A stretch of 17,427 bases of DNA, taken from CAITQP01 sp964533145. GTDB taxonomy: Bacteria > Patescibacteriota > Minisyncoccia > Phycocordibacterales > UBA9973. The notes beneath the pieces are model-generated. The model ran no database searches and was not told the origin of the DNA. It worked only from the letters and a program-made list of their open reading frames with translations. The stretch is taken from the NCBI GenBank assembly GCA_964533145.1, contig CAZHLG010000016.1, positions 1 through 17,427 of the forward strand, written 5' to 3'. Of the stretch, positions 6,498 through 14,208 are shown piece after piece (positions within the stretch are counted from its first letter, which is position 1; each line of letters opens with the position of its first letter). The translations under genes and the position numbers were made by a program.

Positions 6498-6833
6498 CTA
6501 AAAAAGCATCTCGAGCACCCAATGCAGGACCGAGACAACGACAGCGGCGATCATCGCGGCGCCGAAGCTCGCCACGGCAAATCCGCTCACGACATATGCG
6601 AGCGACCACAAGATGGCGCCGTTAATCACGAACGAGAACAGGCCGAGCGTGAGGATATTCGCGGCAAGCGTGGCAAACCCTATGAGCGGCCGGATCGTGA
6701 GGTTCACGAAATACAGGCACGCCCCGACGACCAGCACCGAGTACACCGGCTTGAACTGAATCGAGTGCGGCAAAAGATACGCCGTGAGCCAAAGCGCCGC
6801 GCACAGTATGAGCCAGTGCAGTATTATCTTCAT
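6498..6833 (-). CDS. Phage holin family 4 (YvlD-like) small membrane protein
   Basis: This 111-residue, almost fully hydrophobic protein has about four transmembrane segments. The pattern NLTIRPLIGFATLAANILTLG around residues 44-64 is typical of the family annotated 'phage holin family / YvlD'. In spite of the family name these are usually chromosomal membrane proteins without a proven lytic role, and no phage gene is nearby. It sits 6 bases after yqeY and 6 bases before dedA, so it belongs to the operon. The function is unknown; a role in envelope homeostasis alongside DedA is only a guess from context. Confidence 0.82.
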   Translation of the reverse strand: MKIILHWLILCAALWLTAYLLPHSIQFKPVYSVLVVGACLYFVNLTIRPLIGFATLAANILTLGLFSFVINGAILWSLAYVVSGFAVASFGAAMIAAVVVSVLHWVLEMLF

Positions 6834-6839
6834 GCGTGA

Positions 6840-7289
6840 TTAGAAGAGCCCGTCAACGACCTCTTTCACGAGCATGCCATCCGCCTTGCCTTTGAGGTCT
6901 TTCATAACGGCGGCCATGAGCATGCCTTTCTTTGCCGGATCGGCAATGCCGAGCTCAGCCTGCTTGGCGCGAGCCGCCTGCTCGATAGCCTCGCGGCCCA
7001 TCATTTCCGGAAGGAACTCTTCGATCACGGCAAGCTGCGCCGACTCTTCGGCGACAAGGTCTTCCCGACCGCCCTTCTGAAACTGCTCGATCGAATCCTT
7101 GCGCTGCTTGCCAAGGCGCATGATCACGGCAAGCGCCTCCTCGTCAGTGAGCACTTCCTGCGGCTTGCGGCCTTTGGCGACCAGCTCGTTCGTGAAGGCT
7201 GCGGTCATGCCGCGGAGCACCTCGAGCCGAACCTGGTCTTTGGCGATCATCGCCTCTTTGATTTTCCCTTTTATGTCGTCCTGTATCAT
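6840..7289 (-). CDS. GatB/YqeY domain-containing protein
   Basis: This 149-residue soluble helical protein has the YqeY architecture, related to the tail domain of the GatB amidotransferase subunit. An N-terminal helical half begins IKGKIKEAMIAKDQVRLEVL and a C-terminal half includes EFLPEMM and GMLMAAVMKDLKGKADG, the recognisable family signatures. By analogy with the GatB tail it may contact tRNA, but the free-standing protein has no established reaction. It opens the four-gene minus operon; the ATG at 7289 has an extended -10 element 9 bases before it and no Shine-Dalgarno sequence. Confidence 0.92.
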   Translation of the reverse strand: MIQDDIKGKIKEAMIAKDQVRLEVLRGMTAAFTNELVAKGRKPQEVLTDEEALAVIMRLGKQRKDSIEQFQKGGREDLVAEESAQLAVIEEFLPEMMGREAIEQAARAKQAELGIADPAKKGMLMAAVMKDLKGKADGMLVKEVVDGLF

Positions 7290-7298
7290 ATATGTATG

Positions 7299-7307
7299 AG
7301 CATATCA
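7299..7307 (-). promoter_or_regulatory. Extended -10 element for the yqeY operon
   Basis: Minus strand TGA-TATGCT followed by 9 bases and the yqeY ATG. The TGN extension offsets the lack of a good -35. The predicted start site is 2-3 bases before the ATG. Confidence 0.4.
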
Positions 7308-7393
7308 TAAATCAGCCGCATGTCCGAGAGATATCGTAAGAGCCAATTCTTTATTTTTTCTTTATTAACCGAGGCCTTGCTATTGACTCGACA

Positions 7394-7402
7394 TGGTATA
7401 CT
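7394..7402 (+). promoter_or_regulatory. Extended -10 promoter of the ExoX-like operon
   Basis: TGG-TATACT (hexamer 7397-7402), 6 bases, then the ATG at 7409. A start about 7 bases after the -10 falls on the ATG itself, so the message would be leaderless. TTGCTA and TTGACT lie upstream but at short spacings (14 and 8 bases). Confidence 0.55.
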
Positions 7403-7408
7403 TTTTGC

Positions 7409-8128
7409 ATGAAAATCGTATTTTTCGACACTGAGACAACGGGCACCGATCCTGCGAAAGACTCGCTCTGTCAGCTTGCCTGGATGACTGACGGCGTCAT
7501 GCGCGGCGGACTCTACAAACCGCCAATGCCCATCCCCGCCGAATCCTCGGCTGTGCATCACATCTCCAACAAGATGGTCGCCGACAGACCCGCCTTCCGC
7601 GACTCGGACGATTACGCCGAAGCAAAGACACTCTTTGAGAGCGAAGACACCATTGTCGTAGCGCACAACGCAAAGTTCGACATTGCCATACTCGCAAAAG
7701 AAGGCATCGCACCGAAACGCCACATCTGCACGCTCCGGGTCGCGCGCGCCATGGACCCCGACGGCAAGCTGTCGAACTATAAGCTGCAGTACCTGCGCTA
7801 TGCTCTCGACCTCAACATCGACGAGACCGCCGCAGCGCATTCGGCCGACGGCGACGTACTCGTCCTCGAACAGCTCTTCAACCGCCTGCTTGGCAAGCTC
7901 TGCGAGACGATGAGCGAGGAAGCGGCCCTCAAGGAAATGACAGACATATCTTCGCTCCCCTCGCTCGTGCGTTCTTTCAGCTTCGGCAAGCATAACGGCA
8001 GGACCGTCGCCGAAGTCGCCAAAGAATCGCCCGACTACCTCGCCTGGCTGCTCGCCGAAAAAGAAAAGAACCCGGCCGACGAAGAGGATTGGATCTTCAC
8101 CCTCAAAACGCACCTCGGAAAATTATAA
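7409..8128 (+). CDS. ExoX-like DEDDh 3'-5' exonuclease with C-terminal DUF3820/ExoX-C-type domain
   Basis: This 239-residue single-strand-type 3'-5' exonuclease has Exo I DTETTG (Asp7, Glu9), Exo II HNAKFD (86-91, Asp91) and Exo III-epsilon HSADGD (His144, Asp149), so the active site is complete. Residues about 188-239 form a second small domain that begins FSFGKHNGRTVAEVAKESPDY and ends with WLL, the pattern seen at the C-terminus of exodeoxyribonuclease X-like proteins (DUF3820-like). It leads an operon with an AI-2E-family permease (21-base gap) and dprA, which hints at DNA processing rather than replication proofreading. There is no Shine-Dalgarno sequence; the start codon coincides with the predicted transcription start. 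It is distinct in sequence from the other DnaQ-like protein at 2459-3052. Confidence 0.92.
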   Translation: MKIVFFDTETTGTDPAKDSLCQLAWMTDGVMRGGLYKPPMPIPAESSAVHHISNKMVADRPAFRDSDDYAEAKTLFESEDTIVVAHNAKFDIAILAKEGIAPKRHICTLRVARAMDPDGKLSNYKLQYLRYALDLNIDETAAAHSADGDVLVLEQLFNRLLGKLCETMSEEAALKEMTDISSLPSLVRSFSFGKHNGRTVAEVAKESPDYLAWLLAEKEKNPADEEDWIFTLKTHLGKL

Positions 8129-8149
8129 GCTCACGCGCACACTACTCAC

Positions 8150-9172
8150 ATGCCAACAGCACAACCAGAAAGCCTCCGCCGTTACTTTTTCTTCGGTCTC
8201 CTGAGTGTCGTCACCGTACTGCTCTTCTTCATATTCCGACCGTTCCTTACCACTATCGTCGTCGGAGTGTCCGCGGCCGTCGTGTTCTATCCGCTATTCA
8301 TCCGCCTCCGCACGATGCTCGGCGGGATCGGCTGGCTCGCGGCGCTCGTTTCAATCATCATCTTTTCAATCATCATCGTCGGTCCGCTGCTCGCCATCGG
8401 CGCGCTGGTGCTCAATCAGTCCGGCGAACTGTACGCTTCGGCGCTGAGCGGCGGCAATTTTGGCCCCTTCATCGACCGTGTCGGATCGGCCGTCGACGGC
8501 ATCTTGCCGACAGGCCTGTCGATCAACGCGGGCGCCCGGGCGGCCGATCTCATCGAGCTGCTCGTCGGCAATCTGAGCAACGTCTTCGCATCGACGCTCG
8601 GCGCGGTCTTCTCCTTTGTCCTTGTCACGCTCGCCATGTTCTACTTCCTCAAGGACGGCGAGAGCTTCCGCACGGCGTTCCTGCGTCTTTCGCCGCTCTC
8701 CGAAGCCGACAACGCGAAGATCTTCCGTAAGATCGGCGACACGATCAACGGCGTCGTCAAAGGATACCTGTTCCTCGCGCTTATCCAAGGAACGCTTTCG
8801 GGTATCGGTATGGCGATATTCGGCGTGCCGCACGCGGCGCTCTGGGGCGTCGTTGCCGGCGTCGCATCGCTCGTGCCGACCATCGGCACGGCACTCGTGC
8901 TCGGACCGGCAGTGCTCTATCTCCTTTCCGGCGGCTCGACAGCTCAGGCTGTCGGCCTGACGCTCTGGGGGCTCTCCATCGTGGGAATGATCGACAACCT
9001 CCTCAATCCGTACATCATCGGCAAGCGCGTGCAGATCCCGCCATTTCTGATCCTGTTTTCGATCCTGGGCGGCATCGCACTCATGGGCCCCGTCGGTATC
9101 TTGGTCGGCCCGGTCGCGATGAGCCTGCTGCTCGTGCTTCTCTCCATCTACCGCGACGAATTCCGCGCGTAG
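8150..9172 (+). CDS. AI-2E family transporter (PF01594-type permease)
   Basis: The 340-residue membrane protein has about seven or eight hydrophobic segments, with paired helices at the N-terminus (about 14-80), a soluble stretch in the middle (about 95-145) and a C-terminal block. The motifs YFLKDGESF and GIGMAIFGVPHAALWGVVAGVASLVPTIG are characteristic (the latter spans about 219-246), as is the NPYIIGKR segment near 278. Members have been assigned to autoinducer-2 export or Na+/H+ antiport; no substrate can be assigned here. The gene lies 21 bases after the ExoX-like gene, and its stop is 1 base before the dprA ATG. No Shine-Dalgarno sequence is seen. Confidence 0.92.
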   Translation: MPTAQPESLRRYFFFGLLSVVTVLLFFIFRPFLTTIVVGVSAAVVFYPLFIRLRTMLGGIGWLAALVSIIIFSIIIVGPLLAIGALVLNQSGELYASALSGGNFGPFIDRVGSAVDGILPTGLSINAGARAADLIELLVGNLSNVFASTLGAVFSFVLVTLAMFYFLKDGESFRTAFLRLSPLSEADNAKIFRKIGDTINGVVKGYLFLALIQGTLSGIGMAIFGVPHAALWGVVAGVASLVPTIGTALVLGPAVLYLLSGGSTAQAVGLTLWGLSIVGMIDNLLNPYIIGKRVQIPPFLILFSILGGIALMGPVGILVGPVAMSLLLVLLSIYRDEFRA

Positions 9173-9173
9173 C

Positions 9174-10046
9174 ATGGACTACCGGATACGGACCATCGGG
9201 CCGGACGAGTATCCTGCGGGACTGCTCGAAATCCCGAACATTCCGCCGACACTGTCCGTCCTTGGTGCGCCGCTTGAAAAAGATGCGGCGTATCTCGCCG
9301 TCGTCGGCTCGCGCGCCCACACATCCTACGGAGCAGACGTATGCGAGCGGCTCATCCGCGGCCTTGCCGGCTCGGATATCATCATAGTCAGCGGGCTTGC
9401 GCTCGGCATCGACTCGGTAGCGCATCGTGCGGCCATGGCGGCAGGACTCAAGACCGTCGCCCTTCCGGGATCAGGCCTCTCTGAACGATCGATTTACCCT
9501 GCGACGAACCTTTCGCTCGCAAAGGAGATCCTCGCATCGGGCGGCTCTCTTGTCTCCGAATTCCCGAACGATGCAAAGGCCCGGAATTACTTCTTTCCGA
9601 AACGCAACCGACTGATGGCAGGCATCGCGCGTGCCGTGCTCGTCATCGAAGCCGCTGACAAATCCGGCACGCTCATCACGGCGCATCTCGCCATGGACTA
9701 CAACCGCGACGTGCTCGCCGTGCCGGGACCGATCACCAGCGCGCTTTCGCTCGGCGCGAACCTGCTCATCAAACAAGGCGCGACTCCGATCACGCGCAGC
9801 GAAGACATCCTCGAGGTGTTCGGGCTCAAGCAGGCAGCGCTCTTTGATGAACATGCCGAAGCAGTGCGCAGTCTCTCTCCGGAGGAACGCGAGATCTACG
9901 AGATGCTGACCGAGCCGATACCGCGCGACAGCATTCTTGCCGGCGGCGACCTGCCGGCGCATACCGTCAATTCCCTGCTCACGGCCATGGAGCTCAAGGG
10001 TTTGATCAAGGAAGAATACGGCGAGGTGCGCCGAGTCTGGAATTGA
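9174..10046 (+). CDS. dprA: DNA-processing protein DprA (Smf)
   Basis: DprA binds incoming single-stranded DNA during natural transformation, protects it and loads RecA. The 290-residue protein begins at the Rossmann-like core. It contains AVVGSRAHTSYG (about 42-53), SGLALGIDSVAHRAA (about 68-82), LPGSG and the RNRLMAGIARAVLVIEA segment. A C-terminal winged-helix-like domain (about 227-290) begins near SPEEREIYEML. The usual N-terminal SAM/HhH extension is shortened. The ATG is 1 base after the permease stop, so translation is probably coupled; the gene ends with TGA. It is the last recognised gene of the operon. Its presence is compatible with uptake of foreign DNA, which is common in organisms with reduced biosynthesis. 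No other competence gene is in the window. Confidence 0.95.
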   Translation: MDYRIRTIGPDEYPAGLLEIPNIPPTLSVLGAPLEKDAAYLAVVGSRAHTSYGADVCERLIRGLAGSDIIIVSGLALGIDSVAHRAAMAAGLKTVALPGSGLSERSIYPATNLSLAKEILASGGSLVSEFPNDAKARNYFFPKRNRLMAGIARAVLVIEAADKSGTLITAHLAMDYNRDVLAVPGPITSALSLGANLLIKQGATPITRSEDILEVFGLKQAALFDEHAEAVRSLSPEEREIYEMLTEPIPRDSILAGGDLPAHTVNSLLTAMELKGLIKEEYGEVRRVWN

Positions 10047-10092
10047 CACAGGCGCGGTACAGGCATATGCTTACGGGCAAAACACATTGACG

Positions 10093-10431
10093 ATGATGAT
10101 CTTTCTTCTATTGATCGCGCTCATGCTGTCGTTCGTCCCCGTCCCGCCACGGCCGCATCCCATTGGCTGGAGCGAAAAGTTCTACGACCCGCGGAAACAT
10201 CCTGAGATGATCCCGATGCATCACAACCGCGCGGCAACCGCCGCGGTTCAGATACAGGCCGAACAACTCCGTCCCGACCTACGGAACGCAGGGTCCGCAA
10301 CGGCCGACCGGAAGAACTTCAGACAGAGCAACAATTTGAATCCGCCAGGACAAAAAACCGAAGGCGCCATGTCCATTTGGCGCCTTTTTTTATTTTTTCT
10401 TGATCATCTGATTTGCCAAAAAAATTTTTGA
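10093..10431 (+). CDS. Doubtful small ORF with N-terminal hydrophobic helix
   Basis: Between dprA and topA (10047-10452) there is no recognised gene. One frame starts at ATG 10093 (TTG at 10087 is also in frame) and encodes a hydrophobic helix (MMIFLLLIALMLSF) followed by a Pro/His-rich stretch and a polar Gln/Asn/Arg segment. It then runs through the terminator hairpin at 10361-10386 and stops at 10431. A coding region crossing its own terminator is unlikely, so either only the first part is a gene remnant or the ORF is accidental. Nothing else is visible here apart from the terminator and the topA promoter. Confidence 0.25.
   Translation: MMIFLLLIALMLSFVPVPPRPHPIGWSEKFYDPRKHPEMIPMHHNRAATAAVQIQAEQLRPDLRNAGSATADRKNFRQSNNLNPPGQKTEGAMSIWRLFLFFLDHLICQKNF
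10361..10397 (+). terminator. Rho-independent terminator of the ExoX-like-permease-dprA operon
   Basis: A 9-bp stem AAGGCGCCA/TGGCGCCTT with an 8-base loop, followed by TTTTTATTTTTT. It separates the operon from topA. Confidence 0.92.
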
Positions 10432-10441
10432 GTGCTACTAC
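10413..10441 (+). promoter_or_regulatory. Predicted topA promoter
   Basis: TTGCCA (10413-10418), a 17-base spacer ending in TGC, and TACTAC (10436-10441), which counts as an extended -10. The start site falls about 4 bases before the topA ATG at 10453. The -10 match is weak. Confidence 0.4.
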
Positions 10442-10452
10442 TTAAACGACAC

Positions 10453-12660
10453 ATGAAGCTGCTCATCGTCGAATCCCCGTCGAAAGCCAAGACCATCGAG
10501 AAGTATCTCGATGGCGCTTTCACTGTGCGTGCCTCCGTCGGCCACGTGCGCGATCTTCCCAAATCCAACAAGAAGGCCATCGACATCGAGGCCGGTTTCG
10601 TCCCGCACTACGAAGTATCAAAAGGCAAGGAAAAGGTCGTCCGCGAGCTTTCCGAGCTTGCCGAAAAAGCGAGCGAGGTGATACTCGCGACCGACCCGGA
10701 CCGCGAAGGCGAGGCCATCTCCTGGCACCTCAAAGAGCTGCTCAAGCAGGACAAGAAGGTCAAGGCGTCGATCAAACGCGCCGCGTTCCACGAAATCACG
10801 AAAGAAGCCGTCGAAGAAGCACTGCTCGAGCCGCGCGAAATCGACGAGAAGCTCGTCGAGGCGCAGGAGGCACGCCGCGTGCTTGACCGCCTCGTAGGCT
10901 ATGACCTGTCCGGCGTAATCTGGAAAAAAGTGCGCTACGGCCTTTCCGCCGGCCGCGTGCAGTCTCCCGCTCTGCGCATCCTCATGGAGCGCGAACGCGA
11001 GATCCGCGCCTTCGTACCCGAACAGTACTGGACGCTCGAGGGGCTTTTCGAAACCAAAAGCAAAGAACATGTGAAGCTTTCCTGCGCCGAAGAGCCGCGC
11101 GACGCGAAGATCGTGCAGCATATTCTCGAGACCGGCACAAAAGGCTCCTGGGCAGTGATCGATGTGAAAGAATCAGAGCAGAAGCGCAGCCCGCGCGCGC
11201 CATTCACCACTTCGAGCCTGCAGCAGACGGCCAGCACGCGCCTCGGCTTCTCGCCGAAGCGCACCATGCAAGTGGCGCAGAAACTCTACGAAGCCGGACA
11301 CATCACCTACATGCGCACGGACAGCACCAATCTGTCCGCACAGGCGGTCGCGCAGATCCTTGCCCTCGTCCAAAAAAAATACGGCGCAGAATACGCCGAG
11401 CAGCATTCGTATAAGACCAAATCCAAGAATGCCCAGGAAGCGCACGAGGCCATCCGTCCGACGCACATTGAGAAGCTCTCCGTGGGGATCAACGACGAAC
11501 AGAAAAAGCTCTATAAGCTCATCTGGGAACGCGCTGTCTCAAGTCAGATGACGGACGCAAAGCTGCTCAAGACCAAGATCACCGCCAACATGCCGGCGGA
11601 AAAAGACATCCCTGATTTTTCAGCGAACGGCTCACGAGTGCTCTTCCCTGGATGGCTGGCCGCGGATCAGGACGCGCGCGGCGAAGACGTCGAGCTGCCG
11701 AAGGTCGCCGTCGGCGAAGCGCTCAAACTCATCGATCTCTCGAGCACGGAGAAATTCACCGAACCGCCGAACCGCTACACCGAAGCCGCGCTCGTGAAGG
11801 CGCTCGAAGAGCGCGGCATCGGCCGTCCGTCCACCTACGCCTCGATCATGAGCACGCTCGAAGAGCGCGGCTACGTGACCAAGCAAGGCCGCACGCTCTA
11901 CCCGACCGACACGGGCGATGTGGTTTCGACATTCCTCGAAACCAATTTCGGCGAATACATCTCAGATACTTTCACCGCCGAGATGGAAGACAAGCTGGAC
12001 GACATCGCCAGCGGCGACCGCGACTATGTGAAGACGCTCAAAGAATTCTATATTCCCTTTCAGAAAGAAGTGAAGGCCAAAGACAAGCTCGCAAAAGCCA
12101 CGGACCTTGGCCCGGCTCCAGACGATGTCACGTGCCCGAAATGCGGCGCCGCGATGATCTACAAACTCTCCCGCAGCGGCAAGTTCTTCTCCTGCTCGCG
12201 CTACCCGGACTGCGACGGCGCACGCAAGCTCGACGGCTCCGAAGTGCAGGGCCCCAAAGAGACCGGCGAGATGTGCCCGCTCTGCGGCGATAAGCCGGGC
12301 AAGAACGGCGGCGGCAAGCTCGTCGTGCGCGAAGGCCGCTACGGCATGTTCATCTCCTGCTCGCGCTATCCGAAATGCAAATTCATCAAGGAAGACGAGG
12401 AAGAGAAGAAAAAGAAAATGACAGGCGTACAGTGCCCCGTCTGCAGCAAAGGCGAGATGATGGAACGCCGGGGCCGCTTCGGCATCTTCTATTCCTGTTC
12501 CAACTACCCCGATTGCAAGAACGCCATCAAAGCCAAGCCGACCGGCAACATCTGCGACCTATGCGGCAGCCTCATGATGGAAGGCACCAAGACCATCCCC
12601 GAGCGCTGCTCGAACAAAGCGTGCCCCATGCACAACCCGCACAAGCTCGAGAAAAAATAA
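10453..12660 (+). CDS. topA: DNA topoisomerase I (type IA)
   Basis: TopA relaxes negative supercoils by cutting one strand through a 5'-phosphotyrosine link. The 735-residue protein opens with the Toprim domain (MKLLIVESPSKAKTIEKYL, with TDPDREGEAI near 77-86). GRVQSPALRIL follows, then the catalytic Tyr286 in ITYMRTDSTNLS, and the RPSTYASI segment. From about residue 561 to the end there are four Cys4 zinc-ribbon modules: three with the C-x2-C ... CSxYPxC pattern and a last one with CDLCG and a divergent CSNKACPMH end. I use the ATG at 10453, not the upstream ATG/TTG options, because MKLLIVESPSK is the family N-terminus and the predicted promoter lies just before it. No Shine-Dalgarno sequence. 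It is its own unit, followed 30 bases later by the relA promoter. Confidence 0.97.
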   Translation: MKLLIVESPSKAKTIEKYLDGAFTVRASVGHVRDLPKSNKKAIDIEAGFVPHYEVSKGKEKVVRELSELAEKASEVILATDPDREGEAISWHLKELLKQDKKVKASIKRAAFHEITKEAVEEALLEPREIDEKLVEAQEARRVLDRLVGYDLSGVIWKKVRYGLSAGRVQSPALRILMEREREIRAFVPEQYWTLEGLFETKSKEHVKLSCAEEPRDAKIVQHILETGTKGSWAVIDVKESEQKRSPRAPFTTSSLQQTASTRLGFSPKRTMQVAQKLYEAGHITYMRTDSTNLSAQAVAQILALVQKKYGAEYAEQHSYKTKSKNAQEAHEAIRPTHIEKLSVGINDEQKKLYKLIWERAVSSQMTDAKLLKTKITANMPAEKDIPDFSANGSRVLFPGWLAADQDARGEDVELPKVAVGEALKLIDLSSTEKFTEPPNRYTEAALVKALEERGIGRPSTYASIMSTLEERGYVTKQGRTLYPTDTGDVVSTFLETNFGEYISDTFTAEMEDKLDDIASGDRDYVKTLKEFYIPFQKEVKAKDKLAKATDLGPAPDDVTCPKCGAAMIYKLSRSGKFFSCSRYPDCDGARKLDGSEVQGPKETGEMCPLCGDKPGKNGGGKLVVREGRYGMFISCSRYPKCKFIKEDEEEKKKKMTGVQCPVCSKGEMMERRGRFGIFYSCSNYPDCKNAIKAKPTGNICDLCGSLMMEGTKTIPERCSNKACPMHNPHKLEKK

Positions 12661-12688
12661 ACTCCCGGACAGCCGGGCGGCATGCGAT

Positions 12689-12717
12689 TTTACATTTGTC
12701 CCATTCCGTCATATCCT
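12689..12717 (+). promoter_or_regulatory. Predicted leaderless promoter of rel
   Basis: TTTACA (12689-12694, 5 of 6 to TTGACA), exactly 17 bases, TATCCT (12712-12717), 6 bases, ATG at 12724. The start of transcription would fall on the start codon. This is the best complete example of the arrangement in the window. It also argues for the start at 12724 over the in-frame ATG at 12682, which lies upstream of the promoter. Confidence 0.6.
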
Positions 12718-12723
12718 TTCAGG

Positions 12724-14208
12724 ATGGAAGCACTTACAGTCTCCGACATCCTCGAAGAGCTCGATCCGAAGCTCCCCAAGCACGACACCGACCTCATCAC
12801 GCGCGCGTACGACTTTGCGCTTAAGGCCCATCAGGGACAGCTCCGCAAATCCGGCGAGCCGTATTTCATACACGTCTTCGAAACGGCGCGCAATCTCGCC
12901 CGGTACGACATGGACGCGACGACCATCGCGGCAGGATTCCTGCACGACACGCTTGAGGACACCGAGACCACGGAAGAGGCTCTCGAAAAGGAGTTCGGTC
13001 CCGAGATCGTCCGCCTCGTCAAAGGCGTGACCAAGCTCGGCAAAGTGAAGTATCAGGGACACACCCGGCATGTCGAGTCGCTCCGCAAATTCCTCATGGC
13101 GCTCGCCGAGGATTACCGCGTGCTCATGATCAAACTCGCGGACCGGCTCCACAATCTCCGCACGCTCGAGCATGTCCGCGCCGACAAACAGAAGCGCATC
13201 GCCATGGAATCCATCGAGATCTACGCCCCGCTTGCCGACCGTCTCGGCATCGGACGCCTCAAAGGAGAGATCGAAGACGCGGCATTCCCTTTTGCATACC
13301 CCGAAGAGGCTGCAAAAGTCCTGGCAATGCTCGAAGAGCGCAGCGCCATGATCCGCCAATCGCTCAAAGACGTCTACGCGGAACTCATGGTGCAGCTTGC
13401 CAAAAGCGGCGTGCATGCAAAAAAAGTCGAGTACCGCGTGAAGCATGCGTACAGTCTCTGGAAAAAGCTCCGCAAGCGCGAAATGAGCATCGAAAATGTG
13501 TACGATGTCGTCGCCATCCGCATCATCGTCGGCACGGTCGAAGAATGCTACGCGACGCTCGGCCTCGTGCACTCGCTCTGGAAACCGCTCCCCGCGCGAA
13601 TCAAAGACTTCATCGCCCTTCCGAAACTCAACGGCTACCAGTCGCTCCATACGACCGTCTTCACCGGCAACGGCGGCCTCGTCGAGATCCAGATCCGTAC
13701 GGAGGAGATGCACAACCGCGCCGAATACGGCATCGCCTCGCATTACCTATACAAAGAAGCGTCGAAAGACGGCGGTCCGGACGCGAAGTTCCGCTGGATC
13801 GACGAATTCAAAAAACTCAACGACGACGGCACGCTCGCCGCGCCGGATGACTTCCTGAAACACCTGAAAGCGGACTTCTTCAATGACCGCATCTATGCAT
13901 TCACGCCCGTCGGCGACGTGATTGATCTGCCCCACGACTCAAGCGTGATCGACTTCGCATACGCAGTGCATTCGGACATCGGCGACCATGCCTCGGGAGC
14001 GCGCGTCAACGGAAAATTCGTAGCGCTCGGCACCGTGCTTAATTCCGGCGACATCGTCGAAGTGGAGACGCGCAAAGACGCCACACCGAAAAGCAAGTGG
14101 CTTGAGTACGCGAAAACAGGCCTAGCCCGCAAGCACATCCGCGCCTACCTGCGCGAACACGAAAGCGGGCTTTTGGCCCGCTTCCTGCCGAAGAAATTCC
14201 GCGGCTAA
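12724..14208 (+). CDS. RelA/SpoT family (p)ppGpp synthetase/hydrolase, short form
   Basis: This protein makes and breaks the alarmone (p)ppGpp in response to starvation. With the start at 12724 it has 494 residues. The HD hydrolase domain retains His50, HD at 74-75 with ED at 78-79, and Asp140 in KLADRLHN, so hydrolase activity is expected. The synthetase domain contains YDVVAIRIIV, PKLNGYQSLHTTV and EIQIRTEEMHNRAEYGIASH, so it looks bifunctional. A TGS domain follows (about 385-450, DRIYAFTPVGDVIDLP). The protein ends soon after, without the helical, zinc-finger and ACT domains of full-length Rel (about 730 residues) that sense stalled ribosomes. Control may therefore differ. Its stop overlaps the convergent parB stop. 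Confidence 0.94.
   Translation: MEALTVSDILEELDPKLPKHDTDLITRAYDFALKAHQGQLRKSGEPYFIHVFETARNLARYDMDATTIAAGFLHDTLEDTETTEEALEKEFGPEIVRLVKGVTKLGKVKYQGHTRHVESLRKFLMALAEDYRVLMIKLADRLHNLRTLEHVRADKQKRIAMESIEIYAPLADRLGIGRLKGEIEDAAFPFAYPEEAAKVLAMLEERSAMIRQSLKDVYAELMVQLAKSGVHAKKVEYRVKHAYSLWKKLRKREMSIENVYDVVAIRIIVGTVEECYATLGLVHSLWKPLPARIKDFIALPKLNGYQSLHTTVFTGNGGLVEIQIRTEEMHNRAEYGIASHYLYKEASKDGGPDAKFRWIDEFKKLNDDGTLAAPDDFLKHLKADFFNDRIYAFTPVGDVIDLPHDSSVIDFAYAVHSDIGDHASGARVNGKFVALGTVLNSGDIVEVETRKDATPKSKWLEYAKTGLARKHIRAYLREHESGLLARFLPKKFRG
14163..14183. other. Strong hairpin near the 3' end of rel
   Basis: An 8-bp stem AAGCGGGC/GCCCGCTT with loop TTTTG, 25 bases before the rel stop codon. No T-tract follows on either strand, so it is not a classical terminator. 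It could stabilise the 3' end of rel or parB mRNA, or simply reflect coding sequence. No other terminator was seen between the two convergent genes. Confidence 0.4.

Noticed and set aside
6498..6833. Prophage suggested by a 'phage holin' family gene
   Set aside because: No other phage gene is present and this family is commonly chromosomal; it sits inside a housekeeping operon.
7286..8113. 275-codon open frame on minus
   Set aside because: Antisense to the ExoX-like gene, which has all DEDDh residues.
8366..9175. 269-codon open frame on minus
   Set aside because: Antisense to the AI-2E-family permease; highly charged Arg/Asp/Glu sequence typical of a complement of a membrane gene.
12664..12678. 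Small hairpin CCCGG/CCGGG after topA as a terminator
   Set aside because: Stem of five pairs and no T-tract; too weak to call.
12682..12723. Upstream ATG for rel at 12682
   Set aside because: It lies upstream of the predicted -35 and -10, and the extra 14 residues are not typical of the family.
12709..13743. 344-codon open frame on minus
   Set aside because: Antisense to rel; no motifs, while rel has HD, synthetase and TGS signatures.
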